Shown: positions 22,319-32,856, numbered from the stretch's first letter. The stretch: DNA of 64,000 bases from Proteles cristata cristata (GCA_017311185.1 JAESUZ010003171.1:496001-560000); one strand, 5' to 3'. Notes: generated by a model not told the origin, from the letters alone. Numbers and translations are program-made.

Positions 22319-22543
22319 TTTTTTAAAAAAATTTTTCCATGTTTATTTATTCTTGAGAGAGAGACAGAGACAGAGTATGAGCAGGCGAGGGGCAGAGACG
22401 GAGGGAGACACAGAATCCAAAGCAGGTTCCAGGCTCTGAGCTGTCAGCACAGAGCCCGATGCAGGGCTCGAACTCACAGACCATGAGATCATGACCTGAG
22501 CCAAAGTTGGATGCTTAAGCGACTGAGCCCCACAGGGGCTCCT
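22319..22543 (-). mobile_element. Carnivore SINE, minus strand
   Basis: Complete reverse copy with tail, body and head. The head end is altered to 'gagccccacaggggctcc'. A 20-bp TSD (22299-22318 against 22544-22563) has a few mismatches, 'agaggagagcattctgtatt' against 'agaggtgatcattctggatt'. Confidence 0.95.
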
Positions 22544-22562
22544 AGAGGTGATCATTCTGGAT

Positions 22563-22592
22563 TAAAACAAACAAACAAACAAAAAACAACCC
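22563..22592 (+). repeat. (AAAC)n microsatellite
   Basis: About six AAAC units directly follow the 3' TSD copy of the neighbouring SINE. Confidence 0.85.
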
Positions 22593-23082
22593 AGACCAGC
22601 ATCCTGGATATTGGGGAAAAAAACCATACTTTTTTTTTTTTCCTATCCACTATCTTACTGAGAGTGTTCTTGTTGCAATTGTGTGCTAGAAAACAGGGGA
22701 GCAAAGGTATGGCTCTGTAGCATAGGGGCATAGCACATGGAGGAGAAAACGATTTGGGGAAGGGGACTGTTTCATGGTCAGAACACACACATCACTGGGT
22801 GCTCTTGGATTTAATCGGACACTAGGTCCTGGGTGAGAGCTGCGATCTGAGTTAAATAAAGATCTAGTAAGGAACACCCCTAGTGACCCAGAACAGAGTG
22901 CTGTTGGCTTTGGCTTTGACCTCAGAAAATCAAAAGTGATTTTTCTCTCAATGTTGGGAGCTGGGCTGTGTGAGGCCAGGGAGCAGACACCATCACTGTC
23001 ACATCGGTGCCAGGTGATATCAGGAGGGAAGTGTCTGTAGATGGAGTTGAAAAAGACTACTTGTAGATAGCAATGGGGCCAT
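22593..23082. other. Unannotated
   Basis: Contains a T11-12 run near 22630. No gene or repeat named. Confidence 0.4.
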
Positions 23083-23089
23083 TAGGAGC

Positions 23090-23090
<1 letters not shown>

Positions 23091-23157
<67 letters not shown>

Positions 23158-23230
23158 TTTCTTTCCTTCTTTCTTCCTTCCTTCCTTCCTTCCTTCCTTC
23201 CTTCCTTCCTTCCTTCCTTCCTTTCTTTTT
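23091..23230 (+). repeat. (TTTC)n(TTCC)n compound microsatellite
   Basis: An uninterrupted pyrimidine tract of roughly 140 bases, with about 15 TTTC units followed by about 14 TTCC units. It occupies the position of the A tail of the adjoining minus-strand SINE (GAAA/GGAA on the SINE sense strand), so it grew from that tail. Confidence 0.97.
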
Positions 23231-23436
23231 TAATGTTTATTTATTTTTGAGAGAGAGAGAGACAGAGTATGAGCAGAAGAGGGGCAGAGAGAGGGAGACA
23301 CAGAATCCGAAGCAGGATCCAGGCTCTGAGCTAGCTGTCAGCACAGAGCCTGACATGAGGCTCGAACTCACGAATTATTAGATCATAACCTGAGCCGAAG
23401 TCGGACGCTTAACTGACTGAGCCACCCAGGCACCCC
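23231..23436 (-). mobile_element. Carnivore SINE body, minus strand
   Basis: Body and reversed head, ending 'gagccacccaggcacccc'. Including its microsatellite tail, the element spans 23095-23436, between TSD copies TAGGAGCCTTTC (23083-23094) and TAGGAGACTTTC (23437-23448). Confidence 0.96.
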
Positions 23437-23674
23437 TAGGAGACTTTCATAAGGTCGTGTGTAAGGTGCCGTAATACCTGTCAAAACAAAGGTACCACAG
23501 GATACAAACACCACATATTAAAAGCTCCCAAGTAGCCCAAATCAGTCAACAAGAAATTTTTAGGGCTGAACGCCAATTTATAAAATCATAGAGCCATGTC
23601 ATAACTCTTGGATCTTTATGAGAGTTGTATATATATAGTACAAGGGGATGCAATGTGACAATATGAATATTCTT

Positions 23675-24078
23675 TTTTAATGTTTGTTTATTTTTAATTT
23701 TTTTAACGCTATTTATTTTTGAGACAGAGAGAGAAGAGTGTGAGTAGGGAAGGGGCAGAGAGAGAAGGAGACACAGAATCCAAAGCAGGCTCCAGACTCC
23801 GAGCTGTCAGTACAGAGCCCTACATGGGGCTCAGACTCACGAACCATGAGATCATGACCTGAGCCGAAGTTGGCCGCTTAACCAACTGAGCCACCCAGGC
23901 CCCCTTGTTTATTTATTTTTGAGGGGAGGGCAGAAAGAGAGGGAGAGGGAGAATCCCAGGCAGTCTCCTCGTTGTCGGAGCAGAGTCTGACTTGGAGCTC
24001 TATCACACGAATCGTGAGATCATGACCCGAGCTGAAATCAAGAGCCGCTGCTTAACTGACTGAGCCCCCCGGGTACCC
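23675..24078 (-). mobile_element. Older carnivore SINE (outer), minus strand, split by another SINE
   Basis: The tail piece is 23675-23693 and the body resumes at 23905-24078, with the older 'aaatcaagagccgctgctta' head variant. A perfect 19-bp TSD, TGACAATATGAATATTCTT, lies at 23656-23674 and 24079-24097, even though the element is diverged. Confidence 0.96.
23694..23904 (-). mobile_element. Carnivore SINE (inner), minus strand, inside the outer SINE
   Basis: Complete reversed copy with head 'gagccacccaggccccc'. Its own TSD, TTGTTTATTT, appears at 23684-23693 and 23905-23914 and was made from the tail of the outer SINE. It must be younger than the outer copy. Confidence 0.95.
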
Positions 24079-24097
24079 TGACAATATGAATATTCTT

Positions 24098-25164
24098 ATA
24101 ATAGCTTGAGAAGAGAAAGTAAAATGAGGTGTGAGAATAATACCAAGTTTCATGGGACAATTGCTATGCTAAATACTTTCTAGGTTAACTTTCAGTAGAA
24201 GAGTATATATTCTACACGTATATAAGTGTTCAGTGTACCTATTAGCTTATGCATGTGAATTCACGGTCAAATACAATTACTTATCTGTATTTCAGTATGT
24301 AGATATACATCGTAGATATACATATTAGTTCGTATATGCATATACATAATTTTATGTACATTTTCAAAATGGCGCTGGGTGCTTGCTGCTCTCGGTTGCA
24401 GAGAACGGTTAATTTGCTGGTGGGCTCACAGCCAGGAGGTCATCTTGTCGGACCCCAGCAGTGCTTGGGGTCACAATGACACAGACCCCTCCCTAGGACC
24501 GTGCTGGCCTCACCATGTCTGCCAGGGATGTTTTGCTAATTGTGTAGAAACCTTGATGAATGCAGTTCTGGGCTGCGAAGCAATTCTCTGAGTCAATATT
24601 TAAAATCAAGATGCCTCCCTCCTTTCAAAGCCTTTGAGCCTGAAATTTAATATCTTGCGAGGGAGACGGAATCAAAGCAGAAAAGCACACGAGAAACGTA
24701 GGCAGAGATGTTTTTACTGCTGATCCCCTTAGCTCTTGCCTCCCGGGGAAGCCAAGGCTTGGTGAAGTCTGGAAAGTGACTTTCTCCCACGAGGTGCCAC
24801 CCACCTCCACCTGATTTTAGTCTTCCCCCAGCGCCAGAAGCCAGGTGTTTCCCTTGCCTGCCTCTCCTCCCCAGACAAATTCAGGGAGGCAGTGGGAAGT
24901 GGTGAGCCCAGGGCTGTCCCAGCTTGTCGCCAGGAGGGAGAGGAGGCTGAGAGGGTGGGGGGAGGGTGGGCAGCAGCCCAGCTCAGGGAGCTCGTGGGCT
25001 CGCTTCACTGGGAATATCAACGAGACAAAGAGCACTGCACAAGGTAAAGCATCTCCTCTGCCCAGGAGATCCCTCCTCTGCTCAGGAGATCACATTTGTC
25101 TGGGAGAGAAACAGTGTGCGCTTCGCAGGGCCAGCGCCCCCTCCCCAGCCCTGGTGCTGTGCCC
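24098..25164. other. Unannotated, AT-rich then GC-rich
   Basis: 24180-24365 is rich in ATATAC steps. From 24370 the base composition becomes GC-rich. At 25053-25092 a roughly 20-bp unit ('tcctctgcccaggagatcc' and 'tcctctgctcaggagatcac') is nearly repeated in tandem. Frames near 24845-25183 overlap and have no domain. Confidence 0.45.
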
Positions 25165-25170
25165 GAGCCT

Positions 25171-25395
25171 TTTTTTTTTTTAATTGTTTTATTTATTTCT
25201 GAGAGAGAGAGAGAGAGACAGACAGATAGCGTGAGTATGTGAGGGTCAGAGAGAGAGGGAGACAAAGAATCTGAAACAGGCTCCAGGCTCTGAGCTGTTA
25301 GCATGGAGCCCGACACGGGACTCGAACCCACAAACCATGAGATCATGACCTGATCCAAAGTCAGACGCTCAACCGACTGAGCCACCCAGGTGCCC
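25171..25395 (-). mobile_element. Carnivore SINE, minus strand
   Basis: T tail, GA block with GACA units, body and head ending 'gagccacccaggtgccc'. 'gagccttt' at 25165-25172 and 25403-25410 is a possible TSD. Confidence 0.94.
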
Positions 25396-25735
25396 TGAGC
25401 TGGAGCCTTTAGAATTCTGTATCCTCCACTGTTCCCTCTGACCATCTGCTCATGCGGGTACCCGGGGCTTCATCCCAGGCTTCTTCAACGTGCACACACT
25501 CACGTTCCCTTACTCTGGGTTGCCCACACTTGCATGCTCACCCTTGGTTGCCCGGTTGGGTAGCTGTCTCACCCTCCAGTCTTCCTTGTGGTCACACTGC
25601 GGGTGTGCAGAGGAAAGCATCAGACCCCAACTTCCAGCCCCACAGCCTGCCGCGGGTGACCCACCTTGGGGGACACATGGCCTCTGGTTTTCCCCTCAGT
25701 CTTTCTTGATGAGACCTGTTGTTGGCAGAGCAGTT
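25396..25735. other. Unannotated, GC-rich
   Basis: Several overlapping open frames in different phases (25452-25709, 25490-26104, 25592-26455 minus) begin or pass here. Their mutual overlap argues against any being real. Confidence 0.4.
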
Positions 25736-25935
25736 GACGTGGGGAGAGGGGGAGGGATGGGCTTGGGGGGAGGAGGAGGGAGGGATCACCAGCCGGCAGC
25801 AGGTGGTGGGAGGCTGGAGCAGACTCTTGAAGCCAGGTGGCCACGTGTGGGAGGAGGGAGGGGAGGGACAGTGAGACGGGGTGGCAGTTGGTGGGAGGTA
25901 GGGAGGCGAGGGAGGAAGTGTGAGGGAAGAGAATT
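25736..25935 (+). repeat. G-rich low-complexity stretch with G-quadruplex potential
   Basis: The plus strand carries many closely spaced runs of three to six G ('gggagagggggagggatggg', 'gaggagggaggggaggga'). At least two places have four or more G-runs within 25 bases. Composition, not a repeat unit, defines it. Confidence 0.75.
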
Positions 25936-26614
25936 TAAAAATGTATTTGTTTACTTTTTTACTTTGGGCTGGAGCGCAGGCAAGTGGGGGTGGGCGTGTT
26001 TCCCGTTCCCGTGGGGATCTGCGTCCCCAGCTTGGACAGGTGGTTCTACACTTGGGGCTGGAGTAGGAGTCACGGCTCCTTCGTGGCTCTGGGGAGTCAC
26101 CTGAATGTCCCACTGGCTCAGGAGCATGGCCCGTTGCTGCGGCACGTGTGGGTTGGGGGAGGGGATGGAGATGGAGTTTTGGTTGATTGTGGCCACAGCG
26201 GATGGTGACAGTGGCCTGGCTCTGGCAGCTGCCACCACAGTGACTCATGGCTCGAACATCTGCCCCTTGTGTGCTCACCTTCTGCAAAAAGAGGGGAAAA
26301 TGAGGGAGGCCCAAAGTCCCCTTGATCCCACACAAGAGAGGAAGCCACTCCAGCAAAATGCCAATGACACAGTGCCCCCTGAGATGGGACACATGGAAAT
26401 AGCAAAGAAGGCTGGAGAGGATGTGCCTGTCCCAGAGCTGGGCTTGGAAAGGCAAAACGAGAGAGAAAAATTATTATTGAGAGAGCGAATCGGGAGGTCC
26501 TAAAAAGTCCTGTTTGGAAAGAGCAACTCGAGAGGAGCCAGGTCTCTGCCTCACTCTCCACCTCTCCTGTTCCTACCGGCCCTGAGAGCTGTGGTCTCTC
26601 CAGCTCCCCTCGTG
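25936..26614. other. Unannotated
   Basis: Mixed GC-rich DNA with overlapping frames on both strands and no domain. Confidence 0.4.
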
Positions 26615-26700
26615 AGCACTAGTGGAAAAATCACTTCATCTTTCTGCACTTCAATTGCATCATCAGTAAAATAGAAATACAATGACTCGGCTGTCCCTAA
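26615..26700 (+). mobile_element. MIR fragment, plus strand
   Basis: 'aaatcacttcatctttctgc' and 'ttgcatcatcagtaaaatag' match the conserved MIR text around its 'cctcatctgtaaaatgg' block. Confidence 0.65.
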
Positions 26701-26907
26701 AGTCATAGGAGCCTAGGCAGACTCCCGAGCTGGCCGCCGGGGGCGGGGTTCAGGTGGATCATTCTTGCATCAAGCACATGTTGGTGGGAAGCGGTGGTGT
26801 GGGCGGACATTGTGGGTGAATTCTGCAATCAACTAGCAAACCCCACCATTGCTGCAGAATAAGGAACTGGGGTCTGTTCACCTTCTTCCTGCTTTTATCT
26901 AGAATTG
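26701..26907. other. Unannotated
   Basis: No gene or repeat recognised. Confidence 0.4.
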
Positions 26908-27107
26908 CAATTCCCAACCTCTTAGCAGTGGGGGGCTTTGCTCCCCAAGGCAAATTAAGTAATGTCTGAAGTCACTGATTGTCACAAGGGGAGAACGTAC
27001 TACCAGCATCAAGGGTGCTATGAGACATCCTATGATGCACAAAACTTCCTAACGCAGAATTACCCAGCTCCAAATGCGAATGGTGCCCAAGCTGAGAAAC
27101 CTCGACC
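26908..27107 (+). mobile_element. MER5A-like hAT DNA transposon fossil
   Basis: 'attcccaacctcttagcagt' opens it. 'aatgtctgaagtcactgatt', 'gtgctatgagacatcctatg', 'atgcacaaaacttcct' and the closing 'aagctgagaaacctcg' keep the MER5A order over about 200 bp, close to the family's usual length. It has no coding capacity. Confidence 0.82.
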
Positions 27108-29154
27108 TCAATCTTCCAGGTTCCAGAGAGAAAGTGCAAGTGTCAAAAGAGTTTCTCAGCGATCGAGCCCGACATGTACCGGAAAGTGAGGGTCAAAGCG
27201 ATCTCCGAGATCTTAGACACTTCTCTCAAGTGAGCTTGAGAAAATGGGTCTCGCCCCATCTCCACTGGCACCAAGATCAGTAATAAGTTATACAAATATT
27301 GGGCACCCTATGTTGAAATTTACTCTCTTCACCGTTTTGAACGTGCTGTGTGTTTTTACCAGTGAAATACTTTAAATTACAGGCTGTTGCAGGGACAGTG
27401 AGGCTGGAGCAACCTCTGGAGGGAGGCTGGACAGTGAGGGGCAGATGGAGACCACAGGAGCCTTGAGGGATGGGCAGGGGTGAGGAGGGGCGACCAGGCG
27501 GAAGGAGGGCCTACCCTTATGGGGAGGAGGCTCAGGCCACTAAGCTGAATGAGGATTAGAATCCATTACAGGCCCTCTGGCCTCAGAGCTGGGAGCTCTG
27601 ATTCCACTGAACACGCCCATGATCTCAACTAGAGAGCAATTATCCTTGAATTTGAAAGATGCTTTCCAGTAAGGACAAGCACGTGCCTCATAGTGGGAAA
27701 AAAATAACAAGCTTTTCGGAGGCACACAGACAGGGAAACGCCTGCTGACTGTCTTGGGCTTTGGATCAAAGGAAGCTTTTCTGCTGGGCGGTGGGACTGA
27801 AAGGGTATATTGCCCAGGGGACCTTCTGGATAGATCTCGGTTCCACCGCCCTCTGAGCGGGCCCCTCTCAGCGTCCACCCTTGTGCTTCCCTCCCCTCGA
27901 CCCCCGGGTCAGCCAGGAATGAATGCACAGAAAAGAGGCTGCATCGGTCCTGAGTTACTAGTCAAGACGGCAGAGCCAGTCCAGTGGGCGTGAGTGGGTG
28001 GGCTGCTTTAGGGATATGATCTAGCTCCCGGGGTCCAGGGAGAGCGAGAGAGCTGGCCTCTAGGCTGGGCTTCCAGAACCTGTTCCCAGAAGCACCTGTC
28101 AGAGCTGCTTGTAAGGCAAGGGCTGCCTCTGTCAGTCTGCCTGCTGGCCTGCACCCGGCCCGTAGCCCATCAGCATCCCTGCCCCTGCGGGAGGGGGTGG
28201 GGCTGGCCCCCCATCCACACGGGAGGCTGGGAGATGAGAATGGAAGGGGGTGGGGAGCTACTGGACTGGAGAGAGGCGGAGGGAGGCCAGGGGGGCACAA
28301 TGACGCACACCCCCCCCCATCACGGGGGAAGGCAGATGGGAAGAGAGGGCGGGACAGCGTGGAAAGGTGAGGACACGCGGCCAGGGAGAGCTGATGACGC
28401 CAGAGCTCTGGGGGCCTCAGGAAGACCTGAAACTCCCCTATGGGAAGGACCCTTGAGTTCCCTGGCTGTCTGTCACCGAGAGACTCATTTAGAGATTGAG
28501 GTAATGACGTGTGATGCAGGCCTTGCGATGGCAGGACCAAGTAGTCAGGGGCAATGAACTTGACTTTAAGTTGCTCACTCAAGAGACGATGCTGTGCCCT
28601 CCCGTGCGGGCCTGCGCTTGAGGCACGGACGTCAATATTTAAAGGGTCTGAGTTTTATGGGGAGAAGGTATGTTTGAAAAGGTGCTCCCCGGTGGGCCGG
28701 GCTTCAGCACCTTACTGACTTCAGACCTAGAATAGCTCTGCCCGGCCTCAACTGTCCTGCACACGCCGCCCCCTAGCCCCCCCAACTCCTGGTCCAGCAG
28801 AGAGGACCAGCCATGGACGAGGCCAAAGCCCCTTTGCGCGTGCTCCGACCTGCAGCTCTGGTCCTTGCCCACTGGGGAGGGGGCTGCTGAGTGCTGTGTT
28901 GTGCCAACACCCCACACCCTGCCCCTCAGGAACCCCCAGGCTAAGGGACACAGAGACCCTCAAGGAGAATTCTGACACCTGCCTCCTGGAATTTTCTTTG
29001 TGTTGCGTGTTCCCACCTGGTTTCCTTTCCTTAGGTATTTTTTCGGGGACTCGGGCTGCAATCTTGTTCCCTGTGTGGCTCTAAGGGGCTGCCTCCTTCC
29101 ACCCCCCGCCCCTGACCTAGGGGTGACCGTGTCCCCACCATTGCTCAGCAGTGA
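27108..29154. other. GC-rich unannotated stretch
   Basis: About 2 kb with no SINE. Long frames (27962-28582 minus, 28234-28557 plus, 27540-27878 minus) are antiparallel to each other and rich in Pro, Gly, Ser and Arg, as translated GC-rich DNA is. A C9 run lies at 28311-28319. No domain or repeat named. Confidence 0.45.
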
Positions 29155-29470
29155 GCTGTCTCCCTGTCCCTGTCTGGCTTCTAGGCATTTCCAGTGTACA
29201 GGTGATTCAACCCCTCAGTCTCGGCCTTCCCCCCTGCTCCCAAGCATCCCCTTTCCATCTTGGAAGTTGGGCGTGGCCTTGACGCGTGGCTAATGCAATG
29301 AGAGCAGAAGCGACATGTGTCACTTCAGGGTGGAACTTTAAGGGGCCGTGTTGGTAACGCCGTGCTCTCCCCCTCTCACGGCGGGAGAGGCGGAAACGCT
29401 GGTGGAGATGGACCCAGGTGATCCTGGAGTGCGAGTGCATGGCCGACCAGCGTGGACACCTGGCCCGAAG
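29155..29470 (+). mobile_element. Old dispersed mammalian repeat, family not named (copy 3)
   Basis: 'ttggaagttgggcgtggcct' with 'gctaatgcaatgagagcaga' and 'gcgacatgtgtcacttcagg' recalls the middle of the same family suspected near 0.96 and 8.99 kb. It is embedded in GC-rich DNA and boundaries are approximate. Confidence 0.4.
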
Positions 29471-29835
29471 GAGAAATAACCACGGACGCGCATGCCGATG
29501 GCTGTGTCTATGTGTGTGCATGTGTGTTAAGTGGCAGAAATGGTTTCTTGTCAGCAGAGCATGACCTGGCCTCTCCAGACACTTTCACAGCTGCCCCATC
29601 TGCACCCGCGAGAGCAGGGGACACTTTTCCTACAGAGAGACTCTGAACAACCAAGCATCGCCTGACTCAGTACCTTCAGATCTGAACCCATCGCATCTGA
29701 ACCCAGTGCCTCAAGTCACTCCTTCTCCTGCTGGCATTTCCGGCCATGGGGGCTCATGGAAGCTTCCACCAGTTTCCTCCCCAAAGTGCAAAGCCTGGGC
29801 AGTATCCCCACGTCCTTCCTCCTCCTCCTCCTCTC
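29471..29835. other. Unannotated, with a short (CCT)n tract
   Basis: A (TCC)n tract of about 20 bases lies at 29815-29834. Otherwise nothing recognised. Confidence 0.45.
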
Positions 29836-30420
29836 GGTCAGTCCCTTCACACACTCAGGTCCACCCTGGTCGGCGGCCGCAGCCCCCGGCTGCCTCTGCT
29901 CAGAGGCCTGGAGGCGATCAGAGGCCTGGAGGCGATCGTTCTAAAAGGCTGATCCGCTGGCAAACCTGAAGTGCAGCCCCTTCCCCCTGGGAGACAACCG
30001 AGCTGCGCAGGTCGTCTAAGGACGATGTGAGCGTTGCCCACGTGCCACCAGGGCTCCGCGCCGAGCCCACATCAGTACTGTGCTCTACCCGCTTGGCACC
30101 TCTGTCCGTCCCTGCGCCGGGGGCTGGGGCGCTGGCACTCCCATTCCCGATGGCCGCCTGGTGGCACTGCACACCCTTTGGGTGCCTCTACGACGCACGC
30201 ACACACTGGAAGTCTGCGGAAGGAGAGCCTTGCTGGGCACCGGCCCCCAAGCTGCATGCTTGTCCCGCCGCCACGGCCAGGATGAGACTGCGCAGCGGCT
30301 GGGGTCCCCTGCCTCCCCACAACGCCGCCGCGCCGCGTGCGGGCAGGGGCCCGGTTTTCTGGCTTTCCCACGCCTTACCACAGCGCCAGGGTTAGGATAG
30401 CATCGCCACGAGGAGGGAAG
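29836..30420. promoter_or_regulatory. CpG-island-like block
   Basis: Counting by hand I see about 44 CpG in roughly 585 bases at about 62% GC, an observed/expected ratio near 0.8, which meets the usual CpG-island criteria. It includes 'ggtcggcggccgcagccccc' and the dense 'aacgccgccgcgccgcgtgc'. It contains no SINE or old repeat. Islands of this size often mark promoters, but I see no supported exon here. The frames within it (30027-30395 plus and several overlapping others) are unsupported. Confidence 0.55.
29902..29937 (+). repeat. 18-bp perfect tandem duplication
   Basis: AGAGGCCTGGAGGCGATC is repeated exactly at 29902-29919 and 29920-29937, inside the CpG-rich block. Confidence 0.95.
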
Positions 30421-31945
30421 AGATGATTAAAGAAACCACCGCATTTGCATGGAGCTAATTTAATGTGCAGTGATTGTAGCTGCTTCTCACTCTTCATTTC
30501 TTCTGACACGAAACAGTTTCAAATCTGGGCTAGCTTTGCGCGGTGTCTTTCAGCCTAGGAGGGATTCGCTCTGCACTGGTGCAGACGGTCAGGACCTCCC
30601 AGCACCTACGGAAGGGGCCCCGCGCTCTGGTTACAGGTGGTGGGAGGAACCGCTGGCCCGCTGGTCTCTGCCTGTGCTGAGAAGGACCTGTCCCGAAATG
30701 GGGGACACTCCTCTGTCCTGTGCAGGTGTGTGGGGGTTGTGACAACCGTGGGGAGGGCAGGGCGGCCAGGGTTGGCAGTGCGGCCTGGCAGAGAGGCTTC
30801 TGGAGAAGGACAGGAAGGGCTCCTGGGGCTGGTAGGGGGAATGCTTAGGGGACGTGTGCCCAGAGTGACACACTCCGGGCGGTGGCCGGAGAAAGGAAGC
30901 CGAGAAAGTAGACTCCTGCCGGGATCTGGAGCTAGCCGGGTCAGCCTTGCGCACCATTTGTCACTGCAGTGATGACCAACGACACGTTGGTGCTGTGGGG
31001 AAGGAGGCAGAAGTGTGACGCCAGCAGAGGGCTGGGTGGGGGACTTTGGAAGGGGTCCTGCCTCCTGGAGGAGGCGTCAGGGCCAGCGTCCCTACCTGTT
31101 TCACCCTCTAACCTCATCGCCATGTGCAAGATAGATATTTGGTTATAATCCACATTACTGATGCACCCACGTGGACTCCCCACCCCCTGCTACAGTTGAC
31201 ACGTTTCATGGAGCTCAAGGTGCGAAGATGATGCATCAGCACGGCTTGACCTGGAAGTGAATTATCCGCAGAAATTTACATAAGCATAGCCCACAAAGGC
31301 AGCTGAGACAGACCAGGATTCCAGAGCTCCCAGGCCATTTGCACGCTTTTGGACATCTCCAAACTGTCACTGTCTGATTTAGATTCCAGAGGCCAGGACA
31401 GACCACTCCAATGACAGCGCAGTGCAAGATGGGGCTTCCTTGTCTGCGTCACGGTATGCCGATTTACAGACAAGGTTGGCATTGCGTCCTTTTTCAGCTT
31501 GATTCCAGTTAGCCACTGGGATAGGAAAGTGCTGGTCAAGCTCAGAGTGATTTCTTCCATTGCGGGTTTTGTTTGCACCATGCGGAGTGGGCTTCTGGTG
31601 GTGTAACTATGAATATATCCACTTCCGAGGTGCAGACACAGATTAAAATGTCAACAGGCAGTGGTAAAAAAATCAATAGCCTTCGAAAGGTTCAAAGTCC
31701 ACAGCTGGTTAATGCAAGTGTGCAGTTTCCTAATTTTAGATCCTCTGGGAATACCTCTCTGGAGCTCCTTTCCTTTCTTCCTACTTGTCTTCTTTTGCTC
31801 CTTGTTACTTTGTATCTTTCCTCTGGGTCTTTGTTCATATATATTTTTTCCCTTTTATTTTTCTCATGTGTACTTTTGCTCTTTACGTCTTCCTCCTCAT
31901 CTGTTCTTCTTCCATCCTGTCTCTATTTTTTCTACCTTTTCCTGT
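30421..31945. other. Unannotated
   Basis: GC content falls steadily from about 31 kb on. Frames at 30470-30742, 30637-30972 (plus) and 30631-30957 (minus) overlap each other. 31750-31945 is pyrimidine-rich. No repeat named. Confidence 0.4.
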
Positions 31946-31958
31946 CCCTCCTCATTTC

Positions 31959-32164
31959 TTTAAAAAAAAAAATTTTTTTTTAGCATTTAGTCAGTTTTGA
32001 GAGAGAGAGAATGAGTGGGGAAGGGGCAGGGAGAGAGGGAGACACAGAATCTGAAACAGGCTCTGAGCTGTCAGCACAGAGCCCAGTGTGGGGCTCGAAC
32101 CCACAAACCGTGAGATCATGACCTGAGGTTGGATGCTTAACCGACTGAGCCACCCAGGTGCTCC
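31959..32164 (-). mobile_element. Carnivore SINE, minus strand
   Basis: A/T tail, body and head ending 'gagccacccaggtgctcc'. A perfect 13-bp TSD, CCCTCCTCATTTC, lies at 31946-31958 and 32165-32177. The body has a small internal deletion ('acctgaggttggatgctt'). Confidence 0.96.
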
Positions 32165-32177
32165 CCCTCCTCATTTC

Positions 32178-32856
32178 AACTGTGGGACATAAAAATATTC
32201 TGAAGAGTCATCTTACTTTTATTAAAGTTTCTTTTAACTAAACATTTAAAAATCTGCTAACCTTTTTGTGTCTTCTGCTGGCCCTTTTTTAAAAAAATTG
32301 GGAGACCACCATAGGTTTTTTTGTTTTTTGAGGTGGTGATTAATGGCCCATAGAAAAATATATTGCTTATCCCTGCTCTACAAGGTGAACAACATACCCC
32401 ATCCTTATTACATTATTTGCATATCCATTGATCACATTTGGACCCCTGTGGTGACAGGAGAATTGCAAATCCCATTCTGGTTAAACACAGAGATGTTCTC
32501 GTAACCAGATGGCTTTTGCTTGGCAGTTGAACAAGCGAAGTGTTTACCAACTCTGAAAAACCATTCAGTGCATTATGTCCTGGGCATTTGTGGTTCTGTT
32601 TATGTCCCTTTTCCCCAGTGGCCATGGATTTGATGTTCCCATCAAATGTATTGTGTAGTAATTGTATGCTAATTCTTTGCTTAGCCTACGGATAGAATCT
32701 CCCGCATAATTATGTATTTCCTTCCTTGCAGATTTCCTATGTAGGATCAATGTATAGCTGTGTATAACATTATTCCTGAGTTTAGTGTTGATGAAATGTT
32801 TATTAGCGTTGACTGCATGATTAACTTTCATAGTGAGCGCCTACAAGAATTATTCA
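32178..32856. other. Complex repeat-free stretch, possible conserved element
   Basis: High-complexity AT-leaning DNA with no repeat signature, for example around 'gaaatgtttattagcgttga' and 'catgattaactttcatagtg'. Two minus-strand frames (32413-32625, 32565-32831) have no domain. Its function is unknown. Confidence 0.3.

Noticed and set aside
25592..26455. 287-codon minus-strand open frame, the longest in the window
   Set aside because: It lies in GC-rich DNA, overlaps open frames in other phases and on the plus strand, spans the G-rich low-complexity block, and shows no domain or splice context.
27962..28582. 206-codon minus-strand frame rich in Pro, Ser, Gly and Arg
   Set aside because: Same pattern of low stop density in GC-rich DNA, with an opposite overlapping frame at 28234-28557.
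30027..30400. Several 83-122-codon frames within the CpG-rich block
   Set aside because: Plus and minus frames coexist in nearly every phase, as high GC allows. No recognisable domain.
31573..31983. 136-codon frame with a Leu/Phe/Ser-rich, membrane-like C-terminal half
   Set aside because: The hydrophobic part is a translated pyrimidine-rich stretch that runs into the SINE tail.
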